A stretch of DNA of 64,000 nt from positions 6,066,819 through 6,130,818 of the forward strand of contig CM031870.1 in NCBI GenBank assembly GCA_018697195.1. Reading direction: 5' to 3'. Source of the DNA: Certhia americana (lineage: Eukaryota; Chordata; Aves; Passeriformes; Certhiidae). Positions 1-10,085 of the stretch are shown here, piece after piece. The notes under the pieces are model-generated. The model ran no database searches. It had not been told where the DNA came from and saw nothing but the letters and a program-made list of their open reading frames with translations. The position numbers and the translations under genes are program-made. The stretch's first letter is position 1, and every line of letters starts with the position of its first letter.

Positions 1-621
1 TTTTAAAAAAACTATTAGTCAGTGGTAAAAAATGTACATCAGTCTATACCAGACTGAATTAAAATGGAGAGGCTAAGTTAGAACTGGACAGATGATTACT
101 GGTGCTCCAAAGGGAGTAATATTTCACATTGAAGGATTTGGAGTAGCAGTGCACTTAAGTACTGCTTCTGGAGGCTTGGTTGTTGTTATATCTGATAGTG
201 CTCTGGGTAACAGCAATCCAGCATCTGTGCTCTGTGGGGGGAAGACACAGATGAATGTCAGAAAATTGCAAGGCCAGGTTTTGTTTGGAATCCTGCTCCA
301 AAACAGATAAATCATGAAGCACCTTTTGTACAAGAAATAAGCCTTTAACACCAGATTCAGAAACCTTCATCTCATTTGCTTTTGTTTTCTAGTGCATTTT
401 TCCCCAAGAAGTTTTACAAAGTATTTGTTACTTTTTATGAATAGTAACTTACAGAAATACAAATTCCAAAGTGGGAACTTCATTTTGTCCATCTCTGTAA
501 CACATTAGCCAAAACTGCATTTCCCCAGAACACAGAAAGAATTAATTCCTGATTTCTGTTGTTTGCAGCACTTCAGACAAACAGCCATGCTGGGCTGTAA
601 CCAGCACTCTTTGTTTTACAG
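1..621 (+). other. TECPR1: TECPR1 intron sequence (left edge)
   Basis: This non-coding stretch ends in a polypyrimidine-rich acceptor (TTTTACAG) at 614-621 that feeds the first recognisable TECPR1 exon. I see no part of the TECPR1 protein in it, so it is taken as intron. A 72-codon open stretch at 92-310 resembles nothing I know. Confidence 0.6.
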
Positions 622-728
622 GCAATCTTTGGTACCGGCAGGGTATCACACCCAGCTACCCACAAGGATCTACCTGGGATCATGTTTCAAATAATATCCG
701 TAAAATGTCTGTAGGGCCCCTGGACCAG
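622..728 (+). CDS. TECPR1: TECPR1 exon (antepenultimate coding exon)
   Basis: The exon is 107 nt with acceptor TTTTACAG and donor CAG/GTGTGT. It encodes a tectonin blade around N-L-W-Y-R-Q-G-I-T-P-S-Y-P-Q-G. It begins in the second base of a codon and ends on a codon boundary. Confidence 0.9.
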
Positions 729-2189
729 GTGTGTATTAAGCTTCCTTGTAACCCATTAATTTATTAAAAATTTTGTAGAACATACTTTAGTAATTAAAAG
801 TTCTTCAGCCTTAGTTTTGTTTAATTTTATTCCACAAAATGTTGGTCAAAATGCTGGAATCTGATAGCAAGAGAAAAAATCATACCAATGAAATAGTGAT
901 ACAGCCAAGCCCTCTGCAATTATAAAGCCTCATTCATTTTTTTCTATTTCTTTTAACAAGGCTATATATTTTAACAAGGCTTTTTATATATTTTATCTCT
1001 TTCCTGCCAAGTCTTATCTGGCAGTGTTTTAATTATAACACTGCTCTGTAGTTTGTTTGGTGTCTTTCTGCCTAAATTAGAGCATTTTCAGCCTATTGAA
1101 GAGTAAGACTGATTTTTGAAAGGGGTCAGACAGAGATTTCAATCTGGGACAAGCAGCACATTTTACTGCCTCTCTCTGCTTCCTCGAGGTGTGGGTGATA
1201 GCTGACAAAGTGCAGGGCACCCACAGTCTGAGCTGTGGGACTGTCTGCCACAGGACTGGTGTCCAGCCCCTGGAACCTAAAGGACTCTCTTGGGATTATG
1301 GAATTGGGGTAAGTGCTGGGGGCACAGAACAGCCTGAAGTTGTACACCCCAGTTTCTGTGGGCTCACAGAGAAAGAGAAGTGTCCTCCTGCCCAGCTGGC
1401 CAGCATTGGAAAGCTTGGGTATACCTGCAAGAAAACGACATTTTCCTTCAGGTTTAGGTTCCTTTTTGAAGTTATTATAATGGGCTTTGCAATCATATCA
1501 ATGGGAAGTTGTTTACTTGCATTTGATAAGTATTCATTTTAAATAGGTAACTTGAAAGTTACAATGGAGGAACTAGTGGAGTAAGAACCATTTAAAGAAG
1601 AGTGGATTCCTTCCTGGTCTGCACATGAGTATTCCTCATTGTTGTATCCTGTAATATTCTCAATGTTTTGAGAAAGGCTATTTCAAGGTTTTGCCACCTT
1701 TTAAGTTGGTGGAACATCTGCAGTGGCTCTGTTATGAATGCCTGACCCTACTAATCTCAATTCCACATGATAAAAACAATCCTCAAGTTCACCATCTCTA
1801 AAACTCCCTGTCAGGGAGTTCTGCTGTTTTGTTTCATTTTACAAGGAGCGTTTTTTCTGATTCATCCCAGAGCAGGATTTTTTGCCATGAATAAACAGTA
1901 TAAACCAGCAGTGCGTGTAAAGTATCACACCACGTACAGCACTGACAGGGTGATGTTTCTCCTTTTAAATTCCTGTATCCCTTTTCCACAGGGTGGGTGG
2001 GAGCACATTACAGTCAGAGGAAATGCAACAGAAGCATCTCGGGGTGCTGAGCCTGACACTGCCGAGGAAAACCCAGCAGCATCGAAGGAGGGAGAAGATG
2101 AGGAGAGTAAAGGGAAAACAGAACAGTCTAAGACCCCTCTGATGGTCAGTGCCAGTCAAGAATCAGACAGAAATTCTGTTAACTGTTAA
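622..2189 (+). CDS. TECPR1: TECPR1, tectonin beta-propeller repeat protein 1 (C-terminal three exons; 5' part outside window)
   Basis: TECPR1 is a cytosolic protein of autophagosomes and lysosomes. It binds the ATG12-ATG5 conjugate and membrane lipids, and acts in autophagosome-lysosome fusion and LC3 lipidation at damaged membranes. Coding exons lie at 622-728, 1189-1308 and 1992-2189, with stop TAA at 2187-2189. The splice phases join cleanly: exon 622 starts with two bases of a split codon, and the next two junctions fall between codons. About 140 residues are visible. They include the tectonin blade signature W-Y-R-Q-G-I-T-P-S and V-W-V-I-A-D-K-V, then G-G-W-E-H-I-T-V-R-G, followed by an acidic, low-complexity tail ending S-V-N-C. 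The human protein is about 1165 residues, so most of the gene lies left of the window. Identification rests on the recognised C-terminal blades and on synteny with BHLHA15 and LMTK2. Confidence 0.93.
1189..1308 (+). CDS. TECPR1: TECPR1 exon (penultimate coding exon)
   Basis: The exon is 120 nt (40 codons) and in phase 0 at both ends, with acceptor CTCGAG and donor GGG/GTAAGT. It encodes V-W-V-I-A-D-K-V-Q-G through W-D-Y-G-I-G, the typical Trp-start, Gly-end tectonin blade. Confidence 0.92.
1992..2189 (+). CDS. TECPR1: TECPR1 last coding exon
   Basis: The exon is 198 nt including the stop, after acceptor TTTTCCACAG. It encodes G-G-W-E-H-I-T-V-R-G-N-A-T and then a Glu/Lys/Ser-rich tail. The frame stays open upstream to 1767, but that part is intron. 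Confidence 0.92.
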   Translation, partial: GGWEHITVRGNATEASRGAEPDTAEENPAASKEGEDEESKGKTEQSKTPLMVSASQESDRNSVNC

Positions 2190-2241
2190 ATTGTTGCCAT
2201 CTACATGTTGCTAACAAGCAGTAGGCAATAGTTTAAAAAGA

Positions 2242-2247
2242 AATAAA
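2242..2247 (+). terminator. TECPR1: Poly(A) signal AATAAA, proximal TECPR1 candidate
   Basis: A canonical hexamer lies 53 nt after the stop codon on the sense strand. Confidence 0.45.
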
Positions 2248-3588
2248 TGTCTACTGCTTGGAGAGAAAAACATGACATTTCTGTGCTAGTAATATGTTTG
2301 ACTGAACTGGACTTTGCAAGGGGGTATTTTAAATACTGAATCCTTCTAATGCATCTTGTGTAAAATGTGACTTGATAGAATTCATAGTTTTGTCAAAGCA
2401 GGCAAGGTTTTTAACCACAATGTATTTCTGACCCTTTACCATAGCTGCTACACACCATAAAAATGTGAATATCTGCGCCGATGATCACTGCATTTACTTC
2501 TTTTTTTTTAATGCTCCCTACATTTCTCTCATATTCACTCATCTTGCACTGTCCTTGAGATTCATCTTTGAGCACACATGAAGATGTTTCAATTTGAATA
2601 AATTGCAGGCAAACACAGCTGGTCCTGTTTGTAGAGGCCCTTACACATGCACAGAGCTCTGCTCATGGGAGGGCTCCGTGTGTAAGGATGGATTTGGGTC
2701 AGACCTTTCTTGCTCCCATCAGCAGAATCAAATTCCATACAACTCTGCTTAGGCTGCAGTTACAAGTTACAATTTTTGCTGTCTTTGCTCACAGTGAGCA
2801 ATATGTTAATCAGGCAGCAGAACCCCTGGGTTCAGGGAGCCACTGGAGAGCCTGGTCAGTCAGGCTCAGCAATGTCTCGCTCTGAACTGTCACTGTGAGC
2901 ACTGGGAAATCATGTTCTGTCTTCAGCTGAACTGAAACTGGGATAATTGAGGTACACAGATGACTGCCTGAGGAGGCTGGAAGGCACCAGACTCTGGAGG
3001 CTGTGTTCCAGATCATTGTAAATTATGCTTCCATACTGTAGAAGTCAAGGGAATGTCTTAAACTCTTTACAGCAGTAGGAATGCGTACAACTTTACTGAT
3101 AGCAGTGGAGTTTGCCAGTGTACACTGATGGCAGTTCAGATTCACATTCTGATCTTCATTTTGAGCAAATGATTTATTCATCCCTTTTTCCAACATGAAA
3201 CCACTTTCTATTCTCAAAAAAGCTTTTTTTCCTTATTTATCATAATTGGACAGCTTACATTAATTTCTCCTCTCTATGTGTGACTGTATATGAAGCTATT
3301 TTTATATGATGAGCAGTTTGGTGTGGTCTCAGTACTGTATTTGTAGAAGTAAAACTTATGTTTGCACGTATTTAAGGAATACATTTGGTATTTAATGCCA
3401 AGGAAAGCACTGTTTCCAAGTCCAAATGTGAATGAATATTGAAGATGCTTTACTGTTAAAAAAGAACCTGTTGATCTTTCCAGTATGTAATGAGAGATTT
3501 CTGGTTTATACATACATTGTGGGAGAACCATAAATAATGTGTTATTTACCATAATAGGTTTTGCACATATACGGACAGTATCTTGTCC

Positions 3589-3594
3589 AAATAA
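3589..3594 (+). terminator. TECPR1: Poly(A) signal AATAAA, distal TECPR1 candidate
   Basis: The canonical hexamer in the context CCAAATAAATAACTTTATTA is followed by T-rich sequence, which makes it a plausible distal end for TECPR1 transcripts. Confidence 0.4.
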
Positions 3595-3610
3595 ATAACT
3601 TTATTACATG

Positions 3611-5390
3611 TATTTTTAGAGAATTATTAGGATTGTATTTTTCTGTGCATTGTAATAAGATTTTTCGTTTTAATAGTCAGTGTTTACATCTCCAACAATC
3701 AACCTGATTGCATACAATAAGCTTTATAATGTACCTTTGCATTTTTCCCTACATTGCCAAGTTTCACTTACTTTACTGGGTTTACGTGAAAAAAAAGGTA
3801 AGTTATAAGTTGTTTATGTTTGAGTACTAAGTATTTGCCTTCTAAAATATTATTTAGAAAATTATTTAATTTAAAAATATGTCATTGTGGCTAGTAAAAA
3901 TACAGAAAAGTGACTTTAAACTGAAGCAATTTTGAAAAATAAAAGTAATTTATCAGAAAAAAATGCTTCTTACAGAATCCTTTTTGACATGTCCAAGAAC
4001 ACAGCACTTAGTAGCAAAGCTGCTGAGGAATTAGCAGCTTTAATTCCATAAAACTGCCTGTGTCCAGAGCCTGACTGTCCCTTGGGCATGATAGCAGTGT
4101 TCAGAGAAGGGGTAACTTTAGCCTGCCTCCTTGGCTGCTGGATTTATAGCAAGATATGATGTGCCATTTTGGGCTTGATATTTGAAATGCCTCTGGTTGC
4201 AGAAAGTCAAAAATGCACTGCCCAGGCATTAAACTCTGTATGTTTAGGAGCAATACCAGCATACTTGGTTCTTAAAGTGCAATTCTTCATCAACAGCACT
4301 GTTAAAATACTGGATTTTAAACTTGCTGGTTCCCTCTTTCCACTAATGCAACCAAACAGCAGTTCAAACATGACTATCCCACAAAAGCATTCCAGGCATG
4401 TTTACTAGCTGGAAACTCTCAGATAATGACCTTTAAAGAATCCTACAAAACAATTATCATCATCTACAAGTACTTGGTCATCACTTACTGTGTGACACAT
4501 AGAGGCCCAGTTTGGACTGACCTAGAGGGTGAGAAATTACCAAATAAGATCAACCTCTCTTTACCTGAGGAGGTGCTGAGTGGAGTAACTGGAAGGAAAG
4601 GCCCTGGTGTTACTGACTGACCCATCATAATCAGTGTATAAATACAGTGAAGATGAATTTACCCACACTGGGCAGCTGGTAAATGGAGTGAGATCCAGCA
4701 CTGTAATGTCTAGTTAAATCTCTCAGAGACTCTGCAATTCTTTCACTAACATTTGAGTATAAGAAGGGCTTAATCACATTTATTTTAATGTGTAAACAGT
4801 TCAACGACTAAGAAAATTCCAGTTGAGGCTGGAATTCAAATGTTTTTTTCCAGTAAGGCAACCACATGCATAAACTACTGTTGTTCTATGTCATAGTTTT
4901 GGATAGCTGTGGTGGAGCAAGATAATTCACATCCCTTAGCAGCCTGTGTGGGTAACCTCACCTTTCACTCTGAATTACACTGTCATCCCCTCAGCTGTGC
5001 TGCAGCAAACTGCAAACATATTCCAAACTGCACAGTGTAGCACAGTCTTTTTGTGATGGATCTGATAAATCCTTCCTCAGCCCCCATTCGTCCTTGGACA
5101 GCCCTCTGCAGGAAAAGGATCACACCACAAACCATTATCAATCCTAGTGATGCATGAGGTGCCAAATGTTTCCTGTGCCATCACAGCACAGAGCAGCAGC
5201 CTCCTGTTCCATCAGGCACATGGGGAGGGGGAGCTGTGACACAGGGGCTCCATGGGTACCACACTTCCACTCTAGCTTCAGGTGCCCCCAGTATGGGAAT
5301 ACAAGAGGAAATGAGAGTTCCTCAGTGACATAAGACTTTTTACCACAGAAGGGGATAGAGGGAAAAAAAAGAACTCCTTTTCCTTTTTGA
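3611..5390. other. Intergenic, between the convergent TECPR1 and BHLHA15 ends
   Basis: AT-rich DNA with only short chance open frames. I recognise no gene, RNA or repeat family. Confidence 0.5.
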
Positions 5391-6305
5391 AGAGTTTCTG
5401 ATTAATTTATTGTTTTATAGTATCAGAATCTAACACTAACCCAGAAAGAACCTGATCACATCACAGGCTTCATTAGCAAGTAATTTAAACCAGAGCATTG
5501 TCTAACTTAAGACTATACTAAAGCATTTTTATCATTATCTTGGCAAAAGTAAGTAATTTGTCCCTTATATATTATTTGTATTACAATGGCATCCAGACGC
5601 CCACTAAAGAAAATCTTCATGAGGTCAGATGCTCTGGAAACCCAGATCAGAACTGTCCTTACTCTACAGAGCTTACAGTCTAAGAATTCTTGGTTCTTAG
5701 AAAAATCTAATTGATTTTTGCACCAACAGATGTTTTTATGCCTTGTGAGGTTCAAAATTACCTCAGATCCACAGAAGTTAAATATCAAGGTAAATATTCA
5801 GATTTGGTGACCAAGTTCCCATATGTACCACTTCAGTCACCAAGTCAAACACTGTCATCAATTTTAATCTTCTCTTTAGCGCAGTAGATGAGTCATTGAA
5901 AGGTTGGTGAACAGAGCTGCAGCCAAGACTCTCAACAAACCCCAAGGAACTCAGGTGACACAGACCTTAAAAGTTCAACTCACTCTACTCCAGGCAGGAT
6001 AATTTTCAGAAGTTACTAAATCACTATTTTCAACTCCAGTGTTACAGGATATGTTTTGAGACCCTGGCACACCACACAAAGACATTCATTATGCCCTGAA
6101 AAATTCTGAGGGTTTAAGGTAATTTCTTAATGTGCCATATAAACTATAGCCATGAGTGTTACCTGTTTGCCTTTTTAAGAGAAAAAAAGGAGAGACAAAA
6201 ACAATCTATTTAAGCCTCTCTAGGTAATGACATGTATTATGATATAAGAAGGAAAAACAATGACAGTAGTAGCTGGCAGTTGGTGTTTTGGCTTACATTA
6301 CGAAT
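5391..6305 (-). other. BHLHA15: Probable BHLHA15 3' UTR
   Basis: This is the sequence downstream of the BHLHA15 stop on the minus strand. The first good minus-strand AATAAA is the complement of TTTATT at 5406-5411, which would give a UTR of about 0.9 kb. No coding sequence is seen. Confidence 0.4.
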
Positions 6306-6806
6306 CTATGTGGAATATTTCTGGAGATGTTCCTCATGGTCATCCTCCCCATGCTGCTGTTGATAATGCTGGTACAATTTGGATCCCCAGGCTCCCCCCA
6401 TCCCTTCTCCTGCTGGAAAGTGTCCGTTGGACATATTGAGTATAATGGAGGTCAAGGATTTAATGTAATTTTTGGCCAGCGTGAGAGTCTCTATTTTGGA
6501 AAGTTTGTTCTCGGCTCTCACGTGAGGGATCACCTCCCGCAAGGCCTGGAAGGCGTTGTTGAGCTTGTGCATTCTCTGCCTCTCACGCTCATTGCTTTCC
6601 AGTCTCCTCAAAAGCCTGTCCTTACTGCTCCAAGGACGCTTGGCTCTGGCTGTGGGGGTCTTGCTGCTCTCCTTGTTTCCCCCATTCCTCCTTTCTTTGC
6701 GTCGCAAACATTTCACCAGTTCCTTTTTTCTCACTGCTGGCTCGTCAGAAAATGCTTCTTTGTCAACAGTTTGCCTTTGTTTCTTTCCTTTGGTTTTAGT
6801 CTTCAT
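6306..6806 (-). CDS. BHLHA15: BHLHA15 / MIST1, basic helix-loop-helix transcription factor a15
   Basis: MIST1 is a nuclear class A bHLH factor. It binds E-boxes and drives the secretory apparatus of serous exocrine cells and plasma cells, as a target of XBP1. The 166-residue CDS is intronless, as in mammals. Residues 1-60 are Lys/Arg-rich and diverged. The bHLH domain spans about 69-121, with basic region [14 protein letters not shown] (70-83), helix 1 to about 95, a loop with E-N-K-L-S-K, and helix 2 through [12 protein letters not shown]. The tail keeps K-L-Y-Q-H-Y-Q-Q-Q and H-L-Q-K-Y-S-T. The start at 6806 matches the family's M-K-T-K opening and lies 36 nt inside a splice acceptor. The frame stops exactly where mammals continue with Gln-Ile-His, so the last nine or so residues are missing (see findings). 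Human is 189 residues. LMTK2 lies upstream on the same strand. Confidence 0.96.
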   Translation of the reverse strand: MKTKTKGKKQRQTVDKEAFSDEPAVRKKELVKCLRRKERRNGGNKESSKTPTARAKRPWSSKDRLLRRLESNERERQRMHKLNNAFQALREVIPHVRAENKLSKIETLTLAKNYIKSLTSIILNMSNGHFPAGEGMGGAWGSKLYQHYQQQHGEDDHEEHLQKYST

Positions 6807-6842
6807 GTTTTGTTGGATGGACTGGTATTAATTATCAATGTG
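6807..6842 (-). other. BHLHA15: BHLHA15 exon 2 5' UTR segment with splice acceptor
   Basis: On the minus strand a TTTTTACAG acceptor (complement of CTGTAAAAA at 6843-6851) precedes 36 nt of leader and the ATG. This fits the two-exon BHLHA15 structure with a non-coding first exon. Confidence 0.6.
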
Positions 6843-8767
6843 CTGTAAAAACATAACACCAATATTCAGCTGGGAGGAGAGCTTGCAGAGGGAGCAGAGG
6901 GCAAGTAATGGAACCAGTGAAACAAAGATGCAGCGAATCACCTACTGGTGAAAAACAGATGCCTCTACTTTCTTAGAAATAGTCCTCAAAGCAGAGCGAT
7001 TTTTCCTTTATCATTGTACGTAAGAGAAAATGGTCTCCAAGCTGATCCAGTCTTTCTGTAGAATAGTGAACCACAACTCAAAAAATATGCAGATACAGCA
7101 GTCAGTCAGGTTTGATAACACATCGCCTCTGTTTGATCTCTTATGTTGTTAATTGTCTCCCAGCTCCTCACTACCCCACCTTAAAATAAAACCATACACC
7201 ATTTCAGTGTACACTTGCTGGCTTAAGGGGGATATTGGACCCTCAGGCTCTTACTCAAAGTAATTTCTCCTTGAACTCCTGGTAATTGGTTTCTGTTGGC
7301 ACAGGTTTCCACTGTGAAAGGAGTCCACTAGAGGGAAACATGGCACACCCTCAGGGAGAAGCTCTGAGCCAGCCACATGTTTTCAGCTGCAGCATTTGTG
7401 TTCTGGCCTAGTCTCCACCACACACATCCACAAAAAAGAAGCACTTCCCTCTTCCAACAACAACAACCCAATAATGGTAGGGCTTAATTGCAGTTACTGC
7501 CCCAGACCAACAGCAGCAGAGCATGCTATTTTCCAAGTTACCCAAAAAGACACAGCAACACTCCTTCTTCTGCATTAGATGACAGCACTGATATTTTACC
7601 CACACCCCCAGCCCACATTCTGTGCCCACACTACATCTGAAGACAACAGCACCAGAGCAACCCTGCCTCTAACACCAACAGTCAGCATTACTGAGACATT
7701 CCCAAAACATGTTCTTTCCATAGTCTTCCAGTTCATGTAGTCATAAAAATGTTTGGACTAAACAAAATATATTTTTATGCCAATACTATTGTGTAGGAGC
7801 TGTTTGAGGGTTGATGAGCCAATAAAAAATGAAGGAAAAATAACAAAAAAACCTAACCCCAGATGTGACTGTCTCAGTCTCACAAGTCACCAACCTCAGC
7901 TAGAGCAGGTGGTGGCAGATCCCAGCTGTGCTGTGGTAAACACCACCTCCTGTCCCATTTCTCATTTCTTTAAAGCCATGTTCAGCTGCTGGGCTTGCAC
8001 AGTGACTCAGTTCTCTGCCTGTGAGCACATCCTGGGCCATCCCCAGGTTCCTTACTACCAAAGAGGCAACTTTACCCGACAGGACGGGAATTCTCAAAGC
8101 AGCTGGGTTAGGGTAGCAAAGACAGCACCAAGCAGCTTGTGTTGTGGGAGCCTAAAAAAGTCCTGGAGACACACTGGTATCTTCAGAGAGAAAACAGGTC
8201 CAAAGGCAAGCAGTGGGTTTGTTCTGGACCCTCTGTGTAACTCACTTGGCAGAAAAGGCACAGCTACAGGATGGCACAGAAGAGAGGGAGCTTCTCTGCC
8301 CAAGCACAAGAAGCACTGCTGGGGAGTGCTGCTGTTTGGCAGAAAACAGCCCACAGGACTTGGTGAAGAGGGGTTCATGGTGACAGCCAGAAGAGAAAGT
8401 TGGAAGAAGATCCAAGAGAAAGGAAGCCTCAGCAAACTGTGAGAGCAAAGTAGTCTTTAAAACTGCAGGCTGGGCAAGAGCAAATGGGGTATCATGGTCT
8501 AACAAGGCTCCTAAGCTGGCAGGTTTGCTCTCAGACTGTCACTGCTGTAACCCTTAGAAGCAACCTTACAGAGCCCCAGCTCAGCTGCTGGGAGTCCCAG
8601 GAAGGTGATACGAGAGCGTACAAGGAGCAGATTGTGAGGGGATCAGGAGCGACAGCCTGGAGTGGTCAAGAGAGAGAGAGAGAGAGAGAGAGAGCAGCCA
8701 AATACCAACGCATTTAACACCCTCTGCAGCCACCCAGCAGGGCGGGCATCCCTCTTCTGTGACTTAC
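6843..8767 (-). other. BHLHA15: Inferred BHLHA15 intron 1
   Basis: This is the region between the acceptor at 6843 and a strong GTAAGT donor (complement at 8762-8767). It holds the (GA)n tract and a 221-codon plus-strand open frame (7777-8442) that looks like chance. No other gene is recognisable. Confidence 0.4.
8669..8694. repeat. (GA)n microsatellite
   Basis: An uninterrupted AG/GA dinucleotide run of about 26 bp lies just inside the inferred BHLHA15 intron, near the putative first exon. It is purine-only on the plus strand. Confidence 0.9.
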
Positions 8768-9020
8768 CACTCCACCAGCTGCTGAGAAGGTGCCTGGGGC
8801 CCAAAGGGCAACACAGGAGACACCCAGGGGAAGCCAGGAACAGCAGCGAGGGCTGTGGGGACAACAGGGAGGGAACGCTGCGTGTCCTCTGAGCGAGGTA
8901 GGATGTGTCAGCAGGAGCCTGCGAGGGGCCCAGGCCGTGCCCTGGCCCGAGGAGCCCCGGGCCGGCTCTGCCCGAGCCCCGGCGGCGGAGCCAGCCGCTG
9001 CCCCGGACACGTGGCTTTAG
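8768..9020 (-). promoter_or_regulatory. BHLHA15: Probable BHLHA15 non-coding exon 1 and promoter (GC-rich island)
   Basis: A minus-strand donor (GTG/GTAAGT, exon end at 8768) lies at the edge of a GC-rich island (about 8880-9130) in otherwise AT-rich DNA. GC boxes (GGGGCGGG type) and a CACGTG element at 9008-9013 lie upstream in the sense direction. The exon start is not visible. The assignment rests on the donor, the matching acceptor at 6843, the island, and the known two-exon structure of the gene. Confidence 0.4.
9006..9015 (-). promoter_or_regulatory. BHLHA15: CACGTG element resembling an XBP1/UPR site
   Basis: The minus strand reads GCCACGTGTC, containing the ACGTG core bound by XBP1 and ATF6-type factors as well as a palindromic E-box. 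It sits beside GC boxes in the inferred BHLHA15 promoter. MIST1 is an established XBP1 target in mammals. Binding here is inference. Confidence 0.35.
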
Positions 9021-9130
9021 CGGCGGGGGCGGGCCCGGCGGGCGGGAGCTGCGGTGGCCCCGCGGCACGGACACCCCGGCCGTGCTCGGGAGGGGACACA
9101 GGGCACGGGGAGACAGCACTGCGGCAGTGT

Positions 9131-10085
9131 GGGTGTCAGCGACGCTGAGCCAGGCACAGCTCTGCCACCTTCAGCAGGTGCAGTGTCCCCGGCTGGAGGA
9201 GGACAAAGTCTGGCGACTCCGTTCTGCAAATTGTCACGGCAGCCGTGTGACACAGGCCCACAGACACAGCACTGCCATCCCTTTGACAACTTGATGCTCA
9301 TAAAGTTTTCAAGTTCTCAAATTCTTTGATAATAAGTTCTATATAAGGTGACCAATTTAGTGCCATGGGATCTTTTGCATCTGTTCTCATTAATGACCGC
9401 TGCCTCGGTCAAATTTCAGCCCAGTAGTTATATTTTACCTAATGAAGTTAAGTCATCTTGATATCAGTTTCTCATTCCCAGGTCACAACAGCTGCGATGT
9501 GCGGTGGGGGCTCCCCAAGAGCCTCCATCAGTACTGCCAGGGTTGCCCTGGCCAGCAGGGACAACCAGCATTCTCCTCCTGCCCCACCCAGAGCCCTGAC
9601 AGCCTCAGCAGCTCACAGCAGCTCCCGGGACACAACAGCACTACATTTATTGACCTGGTGATTTTTTTGGTCCAGTCAGCACACAGACTTAGATTGACAA
9701 AATCCAAGGCAGTCCTCTAGGAAGAAATTCGATGAACACTAAGAAAACATCATTAACCTGTTTTCTGAATTTATAAATTTTTAAATCCCCATTCTTCCTA
9801 CAGATCTTTAATTATATGATTAAAAGTAAAATTCAGTATTCAGAATTAAACTGTTTCTGCTTTAATTATTGCTTCTCTACTGACTGTGTACGCACTTTAC
9901 CTGAAATTTTCACAAGAGTGATGATACTGGAAGAATTTTAAAGGTGACTACACTATTTAGCACGGACTCATCTGCTGGGACTGTGGCTTTGAGCTTTTGG
10001 ATCTTTCTCAACCTCAGGAGACAAATAAATATATCTTACAGTAGAACTACACTGCTGGCATCTGTTTAAAAATGAACAAACAGAC
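9131..10085. other. Intergenic between the LMTK2 3' end and BHLHA15 promoter
   Basis: About 1 kb with no gene I recognise. A moderately GC-rich patch (9480-9650) interrupts AT-rich sequence. Confidence 0.5.

Larger units (their letters stand above)
2190..3610 (+). other. TECPR1: Probable TECPR1 3' UTR with alternative poly(A) signals
   Basis: No coding sequence is recognisable. AATAAA hexamers on the sense strand lie at 2242-2247, 2597-2602 and 3589-3594. The last is followed by a T-rich stretch, as expected at a distal cleavage site. The first would give a very short UTR of about 70 nt. Which is used cannot be decided from sequence. Confidence 0.5.

Noticed and set aside
7777..8442. 221-codon plus-strand open frame
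   Set aside because: It lies in the inferred BHLHA15 intron. It has no recognisable domain, no promoter or splice support, and a composition typical of a chance frame.
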